This document shows, one piece after another, positions 18,016 to 26,107 of a DNA stretch of 42,771 nt; positions within the stretch are counted from its first letter, which is position 1; each line of letters starts with the position of its first letter. Source of the DNA: Elusimicrobia bacterium GWC2_61_19 (lineage in GTDB: Bacteria > Elusimicrobiota > Elusimicrobia > Elusimicrobiales > UBA9959); NCBI GenBank assembly GCA_001799795.1, contig MGUD01000028.1, positions 1 through 42,771 of the forward strand. The letters are read 5' to 3'. The notes below the pieces were generated by a model. The model saw only the letters and a list, made by a program, of their open reading frames with translations. It was not told the DNA's origin and did not search any database. The position numbers and the translations under genes were made by a program.

Positions 18016-19215
18016 ATGGAAACCAACGAGACCCAGCACATTGAGGACCAGGACAGCGATAAAAAGCCGGCGGCGCAGGGCGCCGACGAAGAGATGTCGA
18101 TGGCGGACCTCCTGAAGGCCGAGGCCGAGGTTACCGAAAAGATCTATTCGCGCGACGTCGTCACCGTCAAGGTCGTCCAGGTCAACGCGGAGTTCGTGCT
18201 GGTCGACATCGGCGAGAAGAAAGAGGCGGCCATCCCGCTGGCCGACTTCCAGGACGAGAAGACCCCCGTGCCCGGCGACGAGGTGCAGGCCGTGCTGGAG
18301 AAGAAAGGCGGGGAAGGCCGCCACACCATGATGTCCCACCGGCGCGCCCGCGAAAAGGCCGCCTGGGAAATGGCCAAGAAGATGTTCGAGGCCAAAGAGC
18401 GCGTGAAGGGCAAGGTCACCGAGATCGTCAAGGGCGGCTATATCGTGGATATTTCCGGGATGCGGGCTTTCATGCCGCTGTCCCTGTCCGAGCTGGGCGG
18501 CGCGCACAAGCATTACCTGCCGCCGAACGCCAAAATCAAGTTCTATATCACCGACTTCAGCGAGAAAGACCGCAAGGTCGTCGTTTCCCGCCGCCAGGTC
18601 CTGGAAGAGGACGAGAAAGACCGCCGCGGCGGTGTGCTATCCGAAGTGGCCCCCGGCCACGTGGTGCGCGGCGTGGTCTCCAAAGTGACCGAGGAAGGCC
18701 TGCTGGTGCGCTTCCAGGGCATAGAGGGGAAGGTGCGCCTGGAAGACCTGTCCTGGCGGAACCCGCAGGAAGCCCTGAAGGGCTACAAGCGCGGCCAGCG
18801 CGTAAAATGCAAGATCCTCGCCGTGGATAAGGAAGGCGAGCGCCTCCTGTTCGGCCTTAAGCAGCTTATGCCCAACCCGGTGGACATGATCAAGCGCAAG
18901 TTCGCCTACCGGTCCAACCTGAAGGCCAAGATCGCCTCCGTCTCCCCCGAAGGCGCCGTCGTAAAGATCAGCGAGATGGTGGAAGGCTTCATCTCCCCCG
19001 AGGATTACGGCGCCGAGGGCGCCCCCCGCGAGGGCCAGGAAGTCAACACCGTGGTGGTCGGCATCAACTCGGCCAATTTCAGGCTCAACCTTTCCATCAA
19101 GCGCTGCGAGGAAGTGGAAGACCGCAAGCGCATGGCGCAGTACCTCAAGGGGGCGCCTTCCCTGACGCTGGGGCAGATCCTGCTCGAGAACTCGGAGGAC
19201 GAAGGTGAGTTATGA
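18016..19215 (+). CDS. rpsA: 30S ribosomal protein S1-like protein with four S1 domains
   Basis: S1 helps mRNA bind to the 30S subunit. The 399-residue protein has an acidic N-terminal extension (about 40 residues) and four S1 RNA-binding modules. Their approximate ranges are residues 43-110, 124-193, 213-281 and 298-367 (for example VKGKVTEIVKGGYIVDI and VRGVVSKVTEEGLLVRF). E. coli S1 has six modules, and four-domain forms are common elsewhere. The position after cmk and plsC supports RpsA rather than another S1-domain protein. The last codons overlap the next gene by 11 bases. Confidence 0.92.
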   Translation: METNETQHIEDQDSDKKPAAQGADEEMSMADLLKAEAEVTEKIYSRDVVTVKVVQVNAEFVLVDIGEKKEAAIPLADFQDEKTPVPGDEVQAVLEKKGGEGRHTMMSHRRAREKAAWEMAKKMFEAKERVKGKVTEIVKGGYIVDISGMRAFMPLSLSELGGAHKHYLPPNAKIKFYITDFSEKDRKVVVSRRQVLEEDEKDRRGGVLSEVAPGHVVRGVVSKVTEEGLLVRFQGIEGKVRLEDLSWRNPQEALKGYKRGQRVKCKILAVDKEGERLLFGLKQLMPNPVDMIKRKFAYRSNLKAKIASVSPEGAVVKISEMVEGFISPEDYGAEGAPREGQEVNTVVVGINSANFRLNLSIKRCEEVEDRKRMAQYLKGAPSLTLGQILLENSEDEGEL

Positions 19216-20149
19216 GCCACGCTCCCACGCATTAAGGAGCGCGGTCAGGAAGGTTCTTCACACGTACGGCGCGCCGCTGGGCATGTTCTTGTTCTTCATG
19301 CTGGCGGCGCTCTACGTTTATATGGGCCGCGTGAACCGCGCCCTCCCCGATTTCCCCAGGACCGCCTCGGACTTCATGCAGTCGGCTAAAGCCGAGCGCC
19401 GCCTTACGGAGCTGCAGGCCGCGCTGGCCGCCAACCCCGACGATATGCAGGCCCTGGCCGAAGCCGGCCGGCTTAAATATCAGCTGGGCGCCCCCCGCTA
19501 TATAGAGGCCATAGCGGACCTGGAACGCGCCCGCGGCCTGGGCCTGGCCGACGCGCGGTCCTTCTATTACCTGGGCACCATGTACCAGGCCGTCGGGCTT
19601 TACGATTTTGCCGCGCAGGAATACCGCAAGTTCCTTAATAATTTCCCCGGGGACACGGAGACCAGGATGCTGCTGGCGAAGCTCTGCTACACCGCCGGCG
19701 ATTTCCCCGGGGCGGTGCGCGAATACGAGCTGCTCCGCAAAGAGGCCAAGGCGGACCCCGTGCTGCTGGAGAACCTGGCGCTGGCCCGCTGGAAGAACAA
19801 ACAGGACTACTCCCGGACCCTTTCCGATATGCGCGCCCTGGGGCCGGCGGGCGCCTTCCTGGCCGATTACGCCGAGGGCCGCATTAATTACGAGCTGAAG
19901 GTTTACCCGAGGGCCGCCGCCCTTCTGAAAAAAGCGGCGGACTCGGCCCAGACGGCCGGCGGCTTTACCGACGAGGCCGCCCTGTTGTGGCTGGCCGCCG
20001 ACGCGGCCTATAAGAACAAGGACGCCGACGGGGCTTACGGCTGCCTGCAGCGGCTGACCGCGCTGAACCCGGCCCATGAAGAGGGCAAGAGCCTTCTCGC
20101 CAAGATCGAGAAAGCGCGCGCCGCCGCGGCCAAAAAGAAGAAGAAATAG
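19205..20149 (+). CDS. Membrane-anchored tetratricopeptide-repeat protein
   Basis: The 314-residue protein starts at GTG, inside the end of rpsA, with GGAGG at a suitable distance. One membrane helix (residues about 22-41, PLGMFLFFMLAALYVYMG) is followed by about 250 residues of TPR-like helical pairs (ADARSFYYLGTMYQAVGLYD, FAAQEYRKFLNNFPGD, ADAAYKNKDADGAYGCLQR). It ends in a basic tail of Lys and Ala. TPRs are protein-interaction modules, and the partner is unknown. The overlap with rpsA suggests coexpression with the translation and lipid genes. Confidence 0.85.
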   Translation: MSYEPRSHALRSAVRKVLHTYGAPLGMFLFFMLAALYVYMGRVNRALPDFPRTASDFMQSAKAERRLTELQAALAANPDDMQALAEAGRLKYQLGAPRYIEAIADLERARGLGLADARSFYYLGTMYQAVGLYDFAAQEYRKFLNNFPGDTETRMLLAKLCYTAGDFPGAVREYELLRKEAKADPVLLENLALARWKNKQDYSRTLSDMRALGPAGAFLADYAEGRINYELKVYPRAAALLKKAADSAQTAGGFTDEAALLWLAADAAYKNKDADGAYGCLQRLTALNPAHEEGKSLLAKIEKARAAAAKKKKK

Positions 20150-20181
20150 GGACCAGGACGCTTTTAACGGGCGTATTTCGC

Positions 20182-23028
20182 ATGCCTGTACCAGCATACA
20201 AGAACATTTTTTTAAAAGCGGCCGTCGTGGCCGCGGCGGTCTTTCTTTTGCGGCCCGCCGCCTCCGCCCTGGAGGAGAACAAGGTCATAATAAAGGCGTT
20301 CGACTGGAAGATCTACGCCACCGAGCACTTCGATATCCACTATTACGCCGGCTCCGAACCCTGGGTGCCTTACGCCTCCGGCGTGCTCGAGGCGGCCTAC
20401 AGGCGCGAGAGCGCCGACCTGAACCCCGCGCTGGCCAAGCGCATCCCCTTTTTCCTCTACTCCTCCATAAACGACATGGAGCAGACCAACGTGACGGACG
20501 TGTCCGACGGCATCGGCGGGCTGACGGAGCCTTTCAAGGACCGCTTCATGGTCTGGTCGGACGGTTCGAAAGGCTGGCTGAAGGACGTGATGGAGCACGA
20601 GTTCGCCCACGAGGTGCAGTTCAGCGTCCTTATCGACGGTTTCTGGAAATCCGCGCGCATCCTCAAGACCTTCATCTACCCGCTCTGGATGATAGAGGGC
20701 ATAGCCGAGTACGAAACGGGCATGAGCGATTATGCCGTGGAGAAAATGTACGTCCGCGACGCCGCCCTCTCCGGCGGGCTCATCCCGCTGTCGCGCCTGA
20801 ACCAGTTCGGGCACCTGAAGCCGCACCAGATGACGCTGGCCTATAAGACGGGCGCCCAGGCCATCCGCTTCCTGGCCGGCCAGTACGGCGCCGACAAGCC
20901 CCGCAAGATGCTGGAACTGTTCCGCACGCGCTACGAGGCCGGCTCCGTCCTGACGCCGCTGATAGGCGCGGACCTGCCCGCCTTCGAGAAAAAATTCGCC
21001 GAGTACACGGAGCTGAAATACCTGGCCGAGGCCCGCGACGAGCGCCTGCAGGAGCCCGGCGTCTACGGGCCGGCCCTGACGCGCGGGTCCGATAATATCC
21101 CGGAGTTCAACGTCAGCCCCGCCCTGTCTACGGACGGTAAAAAGCTGGCTTTTCTTTCCACCCGCGACGGGCACCCGCCGGAGGTGCGCGTAAAAGACCT
21201 GGCGACCGGCCGGGAGAAGAAATTTACGGCCCTGGAGGCCGGCGCCGAGAACATCCCCTACGGCCGCTTTACAAAACCGCTGAAGAGCCTCTCCTGGTCG
21301 CCGGACGGCAGGTACCTGGCCTTCAGCGGGCAGAAGAACCACCGGGAATATCTCTACCTGTACCAGCCCGGTACCGGCAAAGTCGCCCGCGCCGCCGTCG
21401 CGGGCCTGGAGGAACTGCGCCAGCCGGTTTTTTCTCCCGACGGTAAAAAGCTGGCCTTCGTGGGCATGCGCGGCGGCTTCAACGATATTTACGAAGCCCC
21501 GGCCGACCTGCTGGCCCGGGGGGGGACGCTGCCGGAGTCGGCGGCCGTGCGGCTGACCAGCAGCGAACAGGATGAAGCTTCCCCCGCTTATTCTCCGGAC
21601 GGCAACACCCTGGCCTATTCCTGCGAAGTCGAGAATTCAAGCGGGCCGGCGCGGGCGCTGTGCCTGCTGCCGCGCGGCGGCAAACCGTACCGGGTGGACG
21701 TCCCTGACGGCGACGTCTACGACCCGGTCTTTTCCGCGGACGGCCTGACGGTCTATTTCATCTCCGACGCCGGCTATGATTTCGACCTTTATTCCCTCGA
21801 TCTGATCTCGGGCGTGTCCCGGCGGCTGACCCGCGGGATGGGCGGCATCTTCACGCCGGCGGTCGCCAACGGCAAGCTCTATTTTTCCGCCTTCCGCCGC
21901 GGCGGCATGGATGTCCACGAGGCGCGCCCTGAGAACCTGCTTTATGAAAAAGTCGGCATGGCTCCGCTGAGGTCCGCCGAAGCTTTCGAGGTGCGTTCGG
22001 CCAGCGGCACGGTCAGCCCTTATAAATTCAAAGCCTCCACCGACCTGTTCTTCCCGGCTTTCATGTTCTCCTCGCCGGGAGGGCTGTTCTGGATGAATTA
22101 CTGGCAGATCTCGGATATGCTGGGCAACCACAACCTGAACATGTATTTAAATTACAATTCCGGTTCGGAGTTCCTCAGCCTGCAGGCCAACTACTCCTAC
22201 GCCCGCTACAGGATGCCGCTGTTCCTGCAGACCACCGCCCTCACGTATAACGGGGCGCTGAATTCCGACCGCCTGGAATACGACAAGCGCTACGCCCGCC
22301 ACGCCGTCGGCACCGCCTGGCCCTTCGACCGCTACAACCGCGTGCAGACTTTCGCCATCGTCAAGAACGAGACCAACGATTTTACGGACATCCGGTATAC
22401 CGAGCGCCTGCGCACGCGCGCCGTGCAGACCTCCTACGTGCGCGATACCGTCGACGGGCTGTACCTGACCGCCAACCGGGGCTCGCGCACCGAACTGTCC
22501 TGGACCAAGGCCGCCGAGGTGTCCGGCGGCAACCTGAAATACGACGCCTACGTGCTGCAGTACCTCAAGTATTTCCCGCTGTCCAAGAGGGCGGCCTTCG
22601 TTAATAATTTCACCGCCGGGCGCAGCACCGGGCGCGACAGGCGGCTGTACGGCTACGGGGGGCTGGGCGGAGTGCGCGGTTTTTCGGGGTCTTCCGACAC
22701 TATGGAAAAGCCCGGCGTCTTCCTTAATAACGCAGAGCTGCGCGTGCCGCTTTTCAAGGACCTGAACTACTACATGTGGTATATGTTCCCGGACTTTTAC
22801 TTTAAAGGCATCTACGCCAAGCTTTTTGTGGACTCCGCCTACGGCTGGGACAGGGCCGCGGAACTGGGAGATTTCAGGGGGTCGGACGTGCGCAGTTCCA
22901 TAGGAGCCGGGATCAACGTGCACACCTTCGTCCTGCAGGCCTTCCAGCTGGTCCTCAGCTTCGACTACGCGGTGCGCACTTCCGACGGGGGGAAGATCTT
23001 TTATTTCTACCTCGGCCCGCTGTTCTGA
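20182..23028 (+). CDS. Metallopeptidase / TolB-like propeller / outer-membrane barrel fusion protein
   Basis: The 948-residue protein has a signal peptide (cleavage near ASA at residue 29). Next comes a gluzincin-type peptidase domain with HEFAH (His139, Glu140, His143) and the downstream MIEGIAEYETG, where Glu172 is the likely third zinc ligand (peptidase MA-like family). Residues about 295-610 hold at least five PD40/WD40-like repeats (LSWSPDGRYLAFSGQKN, PVFSPDGKKLAFVGMRGG, PAYSPDGNTLAYSC). The last 300 residues form a beta-barrel with an Omp85-like GGVRGFSG motif and C-terminal Phe. It is predicted to sit in the outer membrane with its enzyme domain in the periplasm. No Shine-Dalgarno is visible before the ATG, though the signal peptide supports this start. 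The substrate is unknown. Confidence 0.85.
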   Translation: MPVPAYKNIFLKAAVVAAAVFLLRPAASALEENKVIIKAFDWKIYATEHFDIHYYAGSEPWVPYASGVLEAAYRRESADLNPALAKRIPFFLYSSINDMEQTNVTDVSDGIGGLTEPFKDRFMVWSDGSKGWLKDVMEHEFAHEVQFSVLIDGFWKSARILKTFIYPLWMIEGIAEYETGMSDYAVEKMYVRDAALSGGLIPLSRLNQFGHLKPHQMTLAYKTGAQAIRFLAGQYGADKPRKMLELFRTRYEAGSVLTPLIGADLPAFEKKFAEYTELKYLAEARDERLQEPGVYGPALTRGSDNIPEFNVSPALSTDGKKLAFLSTRDGHPPEVRVKDLATGREKKFTALEAGAENIPYGRFTKPLKSLSWSPDGRYLAFSGQKNHREYLYLYQPGTGKVARAAVAGLEELRQPVFSPDGKKLAFVGMRGGFNDIYEAPADLLARGGTLPESAAVRLTSSEQDEASPAYSPDGNTLAYSCEVENSSGPARALCLLPRGGKPYRVDVPDGDVYDPVFSADGLTVYFISDAGYDFDLYSLDLISGVSRRLTRGMGGIFTPAVANGKLYFSAFRRGGMDVHEARPENLLYEKVGMAPLRSAEAFEVRSASGTVSPYKFKASTDLFFPAFMFSSPGGLFWMNYWQISDMLGNHNLNMYLNYNSGSEFLSLQANYSYARYRMPLFLQTTALTYNGALNSDRLEYDKRYARHAVGTAWPFDRYNRVQTFAIVKNETNDFTDIRYTERLRTRAVQTSYVRDTVDGLYLTANRGSRTELSWTKAAEVSGGNLKYDAYVLQYLKYFPLSKRAAFVNNFTAGRSTGRDRRLYGYGGLGGVRGFSGSSDTMEKPGVFLNNAELRVPLFKDLNYYMWYMFPDFYFKGIYAKLFVDSAYGWDRAAELGDFRGSDVRSSIGAGINVHTFVLQAFQLVLSFDYAVRTSDGGKIFYFYLGPLF

Positions 23029-23035
23029 TAATGTT

Positions 23036-23064
23036 TTGACGGATATGGAGGAATATACTAGAAT
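23036..23064 (+). promoter_or_regulatory. Promoter of the HEAT-repeat gene, likely leaderless
   Basis: A -35 TTGACG (23036-23041), a 17-base spacer and -10 TAGAAT (23059-23064) lie 8 bases after the stop codon of the upstream gene. The chosen ATG at 23072 is 7 bases after the -10 box, the expected transcription start distance, giving a leaderless mRNA. Confidence 0.65.
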
Positions 23065-23071
23065 TCAGATT

Positions 23072-24199
23072 ATGAAAACGATCAAGACCGCGTCTATATT
23101 TATAACTTTGCTCCTCACGCCGGCGCTGTTCCTGTGCGCCCAGACCGCGCAGCAGAAAACGGCGAAGCCGGCCGTTAAGAAAGCCGCCGCCAAACCGGCC
23201 GCCAAGCCCGCCGTGAAACCCGCGGCGAAGCCCGCCGCCGCCGTGCCGGCCGCCAAACCCGCCGTGACCCCCGCCGCCAAGCCGGCGCAACCTGCGGCGA
23301 AGCCCGCCGCCGCGGCCGCCAAAGCCCCTGCCACCCCTTTTGACGAGGCCGTGGAGAAACTTAAGTCCAAAGACCCCGCCGTGCGCCGGCAGGGAGCCGA
23401 CTTCCTCAGCCAGAGCCGCAACCAGAAAGCGGTGTCGTATCTGGTTAAGGCCCTGGCCGACGAGGCCGGCGCCGTCCGCTCTTCGGCCGTGGACGGGCTG
23501 TGCCAGTTGGTCAACCGCGACTCCACCAGGAAGATCTCCGAAATGCTGCTGCAGGACAAGGACGCCCTGGTGCGGCAGCAGGCCGCCAGTTCGCTTTCCT
23601 ACATGGCGGACCAGACCGCCGCCCCGGCGCTGGTGAAAGCTCTTAAGGACGACGCCCTGGCCGTGCGCTACGCCGCCGCCAATACCCTGGGCGCCATGCA
23701 CTACGCTCCCGCCGAGGACGCGCTGATAGACATGCTCGCGGACGCCTCCATGCGCCGCGTGGCGATCTCCGCGCTGGGCCAGCTGCAGTCCAAGAAGGCG
23801 GCCCCCGAGATATTTAAAGCCCTGGCGGACCAGGATAAGTACACCCGCCTTGAGGCGGTAAGGGCCCTTGGCGCCATCGGCGACAAGTCCGCCGCCCCGG
23901 AGATGGAAAAGCGCCTGGACAGGGCGGAAGAGCCCTCCGTGCGCGTCGAGGCGGCTCTTGCTCTGGCCAAGATGGGCCTGACCAGCGGGCTTGTGACGGC
24001 TTACGAGTTCGTTAAATCCCCCGACATGAGCCTGAAGAACCAGGCCCTCGAGGTAATAGGCGCCGTCGGGGACGCGCGCAGCCTCCAGTTCATAGAGGAA
24101 ATTTACGCCGCCGAACAGAACCCGGTGACCAAGAGCATGCTGGACTTTACCCGGCAGCGCCTGCAGGCCAGGCAGAAGATGCAGCAGAAGCGGCCCTGA
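23072..24199 (+). CDS. Secreted HEAT-repeat (PBS-lyase type) protein
   Basis: The ATG at 23072 was chosen over an upstream in-frame TTG at 23036, because the protein then begins with a clean signal peptide (MKTIKTASIFITLLLTPALF...) and sits directly behind a promoter. The 375-residue product has a low-complexity Ala/Pro/Lys region (about residues 25-95, PAKPA-type repeats). About eight HEAT units follow (for example DPAVRRQGADFLSQSRNQKA and DDALAVRYAAANTLGAMHYAP). HEAT arrays form curved binding scaffolds. The Lys/Ala/Pro stretch could span peptidoglycan or bind anionic polymers. The location is probably periplasmic; the partner is unknown. Confidence 0.85.
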   Translation: MKTIKTASIFITLLLTPALFLCAQTAQQKTAKPAVKKAAAKPAAKPAVKPAAKPAAAVPAAKPAVTPAAKPAQPAAKPAAAAAKAPATPFDEAVEKLKSKDPAVRRQGADFLSQSRNQKAVSYLVKALADEAGAVRSSAVDGLCQLVNRDSTRKISEMLLQDKDALVRQQAASSLSYMADQTAAPALVKALKDDALAVRYAAANTLGAMHYAPAEDALIDMLADASMRRVAISALGQLQSKKAAPEIFKALADQDKYTRLEAVRALGAIGDKSAAPEMEKRLDRAEEPSVRVEAALALAKMGLTSGLVTAYEFVKSPDMSLKNQALEVIGAVGDARSLQFIEEIYAAEQNPVTKSMLDFTRQRLQARQKMQQKRP

Positions 24200-24215
24200 G
24201 CCGGCGCGACCGGCC

Positions 24216-24506
24216 ATGGCAAAGAAACACCGGCCCCGCAATGACAGGGATCTCGCCGCAAAGCCGTCCCGGGAAAGCCAGGGCGCAGCCGTGCCCGCTG
24301 GTGGCGGCGCGGAGGGGGGAAGCGCGCCGGTGAGACGCGCGCTTTGGATCTCCTCCCTGGTTTTGATACTTTCCGGCTATTTCCTGCTCCGCAGTGTCGA
24401 TCCGGGGGGGCAGAACGCCTGGGCTGTAGTCTCCCCGGCCCTTTTGCTGGCCGGTTACCTGCTTATAATCCCCGCCATAATATACACTTACCGCGGTAAG
24501 CCCTGA
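24216..24506 (+). CDS. Small two-helix membrane protein, unknown function
   Basis: The 96-residue protein has a basic hydrophilic N-terminus (about 42 residues) and then two hydrophobic helices (ALWISSLVLILSGYFLL and VVSPALLLAGYLLIIPAII) separated by SVDPGGQNAWA. The arrangement resembles short DUF3098-type membrane proteins, but this is a weak impression. There is no visible Shine-Dalgarno. It starts 16 bases after the HEAT-repeat gene and is probably cotranscribed with it. It is the last rightward gene before the putative replication terminus. Confidence 0.65.
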   Translation: MAKKHRPRNDRDLAAKPSRESQGAAVPAGGGAEGGSAPVRRALWISSLVLILSGYFLLRSVDPGGQNAWAVVSPALLLAGYLLIIPAIIYTYRGKP

Positions 24507-25163
24507 AAAAAACCTCTGATGGCGCTTTGGGTTGCGGTAAACCCCGCATTTTATCCCTTGTCGGCTTTTATCCGCCCGGAAAATACTTTCCGGGGCGCTC
24601 TTTGTTGTGTTTTTCTGCGGCTTTACCCACCACTAGAGAGAAACCTTACAGGTGTCTGGCCGGATCGGCCCCCTTGTCGGTGTTTTTGGTTCCCCCCGTA
24701 AAATCCTTGTCCGTGTTTTTTGAAGCGCCTTTCAGGGTCTTCACGGCTTTTATGGCGCTTCATGGTATTTTCGATCCGCGATAATTTTGCCTGTTTTTTC
24801 CTTTTCCTGGTCTTATTCCTCTTCATGGTGTTTATAATTTCCTTAAAATCAGGCTGATTTCCAGCTTGTTCGGCTGCCTTGTTCGCCTGTCCCCGGGCCT
24901 CCGCTTCGTGGTATTTTGCGTGGCTGGGCGTTTAGAGGGGGGAGTTAGGCCTTTTGGGGGCCTTGCACGGCCTTTGGCCTTCCAGGCCCTTTGGCTGCTT
25001 TTAAAAAGTTGGCTGTTTTTTTGCTTTCCGGAACTTGGCGTTTTATGGCCTTTGATGGTGTTTTTGAAAGGTCCGGATTTTGCCTGATTTCAGTCTTTCA
25101 CGGTTTTTGATTTTTGAAAATTTGGCAAAATCCCGGATTTCCGGATCTGAAAATTTGCCTAGC
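24507..25163. other. Non-coding stretch with strong T/G strand bias
   Basis: No convincing gene is visible in 650 bases. The + strand is conspicuously rich in T and G and poor in A, unlike its neighbours. Open frames here (for example the Lys/Arg-rich one on the - strand at 24623-24826) look like by-products of that bias. Two related segments, 24746-24793 and 25038-25086, share the order TTTTATGGC, then ATGGT(A/G)TTTT, then ATTTTGCCTG. They may be remnants of an old repeat. A decayed gene or a terminus-specific skewed region are both possible. Confidence 0.5.
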
Positions 25164-25190
25164 CCCGCTCTTTCAGGCGGGATTTCTTTT
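25164..25190 (+). terminator. Possible intrinsic terminator
   Basis: Stem CCCGC (25164-25168) and GCGGG (25077-equivalent arm at 25177-25181), with an 8-base loop, is followed by ATTTCTTTT. It is the first terminator-like hairpin after the rightward gene cluster that ends at 24506. Confidence 0.5.
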
Positions 25191-25312
25191 GCTAATGATA
25201 AAATACTATAAACGATATCGGATATTAATAAATAACGTATATAAAACGAGCACTATTTAAAAAACATTGATTGCGTTTATCGTTGTGACGGCATATTGCG
25301 AGGGGATTGATA

Positions 25313-25340
25313 AGTTAACATAATATATCTTATCGTAAGT
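25313..25340 (-). other. dif: dif-like XerC/XerD recombination site
   Basis: Read on the - strand, the 28 bases are ACTTACGATAA (XerC arm), GATATA (centre) and TTATGTTAACT (XerD arm). The XerD arm matches E. coli dif (TTATGTTAAAT) at 10 of 11 positions, and the full site matches the B. subtilis dif as I remember it at about 23 of 28. The surrounding 250 bases are AT-rich, whereas the genome is GC-rich. Genes on both sides point toward this site. XerC/XerD would act here to resolve chromosome dimers at division. Neither xer gene is in the window. It could also be a dif-derived junction of an integrated element. Confidence 0.82.
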
Positions 25341-25512
25341 CCTTGGGCCAAGACGGGGCTGTTGCCTGGTTCTCGGTGTTTCCGGGTGTTTTCTTGGGTT
25401 TCTGGCGGGTTTGCTGATTTGCTGCGGGTTCTTCTACCGGTTCTTTGTCTGGTTTGGTTTTCCCCGGTGTTGCGGGTTCTGTCGGGTTGCCTGCCTGCCC
25501 ATGGACGGGCAT
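25330..25512 (-). CDS. Possible small hydrophilic protein ending inside the dif-like site
   Basis: A 60-residue frame rich in Pro, Lys, Glu, Gln and Thr starts 17 bases after the stop codon of the winged-helix gene and could be coupled to it. A weak purine tract (GAAGCAGG) precedes the ATG. The stop codon falls in the XerC arm of the dif-like site. There is no recognisable domain, and a disordered tail-like protein is all that can be said. It may be spurious, because the - strand here is A/C-rich. Confidence 0.3.
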   Translation of the reverse strand: MPVHGQAGNPTEPATPGKTKPDKEPVEEPAANQQTRQKPKKTPGNTENQATAPSWPKDLR

Positions 25513-25529
25513 TATGTCGGCCTGCTTCT

Positions 25530-26009
25530 CTAGACCAGTTTCCTGGCTTCCAGCCAGACTCTTTCCAGGCCTTTGTCGGTTATCTGGTAGGCCCGGCTTC
25601 TCTTGGTTCCGGAGGCCTTTACCAGCCCTTCTCTGTGGGCTTTTGCGAGCAATCTGTCGATGCGTTCTGGGACATAGCCGGAGGCCTTTATGGCTTTTGA
25701 CAGGGTTATGGCGCTAATGGAATTGGCCATGTTCAGCTGCCTTTCGGCCGCCAATATTAGCAGGGCGGCGTCTCCTGCCTTGAGGTTCTGGTGCTTGTTT
25801 TTGAGGATCAGCAGCCCGTTTTTAGCTTCTGTCAGGGCGTTCCAGGCCGGCGCCTGCGGCTGCTCTTCGTAGTGTTTTTGCCTGTTCGTCCCCGGTTCTC
25901 CCGATAACCGGCCCAAGAAGCCTTCCTTTTCCGTCTGTATGAATTCTACCGGGCCCTCCGCCTCGAATTCGGCCCCTGACGGGTGTTTGATCCTGAGCTT
26001 GTAATTCAT
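25530..26009 (-). CDS. Winged-helix DNA-binding protein, unknown family, next to dif
   Basis: The 159-residue protein has a short N-terminal beta-rich domain (MNYKLRIKHPSGAEFEAEG...) and a charged linker. A C-terminal winged helix spans about residues 80-155: ALLILAAERQL, then ISAITLSKAIKASG, a recognition-like helix ERIDRLLAKAHREG, and the wing ASGTKRSRAYQITDKGLERV. It is soluble and small. It has a good promoter whose -35 box lies in the last of four phased repeats, which suggests autoregulation. Its position about 190 bases from dif recalls B. subtilis rtp, which encodes a winged-helix replication terminator with sites at its own promoter. That parallel is inference and no RTP similarity is visible. 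A transcriptional repressor, or a replication protein of an integrated element, are alternatives. Confidence 0.72.
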   Translation of the reverse strand: MNYKLRIKHPSGAEFEAEGPVEFIQTEKEGFLGRLSGEPGTNRQKHYEEQPQAPAWNALTEAKNGLLILKNKHQNLKAGDAALLILAAERQLNMANSISAITLSKAIKASGYVPERIDRLLAKAHREGLVKASGTKRSRAYQITDKGLERVWLEARKLV

Positions 26010-26042
26010 GATTATCGCCTCTTGCCTATGTCTTATGTCATT

Positions 26043-26071
26043 ATTTTAGCGTATAGTTATGTATATGTCAA
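26043..26071 (-). promoter_or_regulatory. Promoter of the winged-helix gene
   Basis: On the - strand, TTGACA (26071-26066), a 17-base spacer and TAAAAT (26048-26043) form a near-consensus sigma-70 promoter. The leader is about 27 bases and contains GAGG before the ATG. The -35 box is the last unit of the phased repeats. Confidence 0.8.
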
Positions 26072-26102
26072 TATATGGCAAGCATATGTCAAGTATATGT
26101 CA
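26063..26102 (-). repeat. Four phased 11-base direct repeats (TTGACATATAC type)
   Basis: Core ATATG(T/G)CA (+ strand) occurs at 26063, 26073, 26084 and 26095, so it repeats every 10-11 bases on one face of the helix. Weaker copies lie downstream of the -10 box (TTATGTCA at 26033). On the - strand each unit reads TTGACATAT or TTGCCATAT. The array overlaps the -35 box of the winged-helix gene and looks like an operator or iteron set. The same core recurs at 29248-29285. Confidence 0.75.
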
Positions 26103-26107
26103 ACAAG

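Noticed and set aside
24623-24826. A 67-residue Lys/Arg-rich protein on the - strand
   Set aside because: Composition follows the A-rich - strand; there is no Shine-Dalgarno, no promoter and no domain.
26063-26102. CRISPR array
   Set aside because: Units are only 11 bases without spacers, and no cas genes are present.
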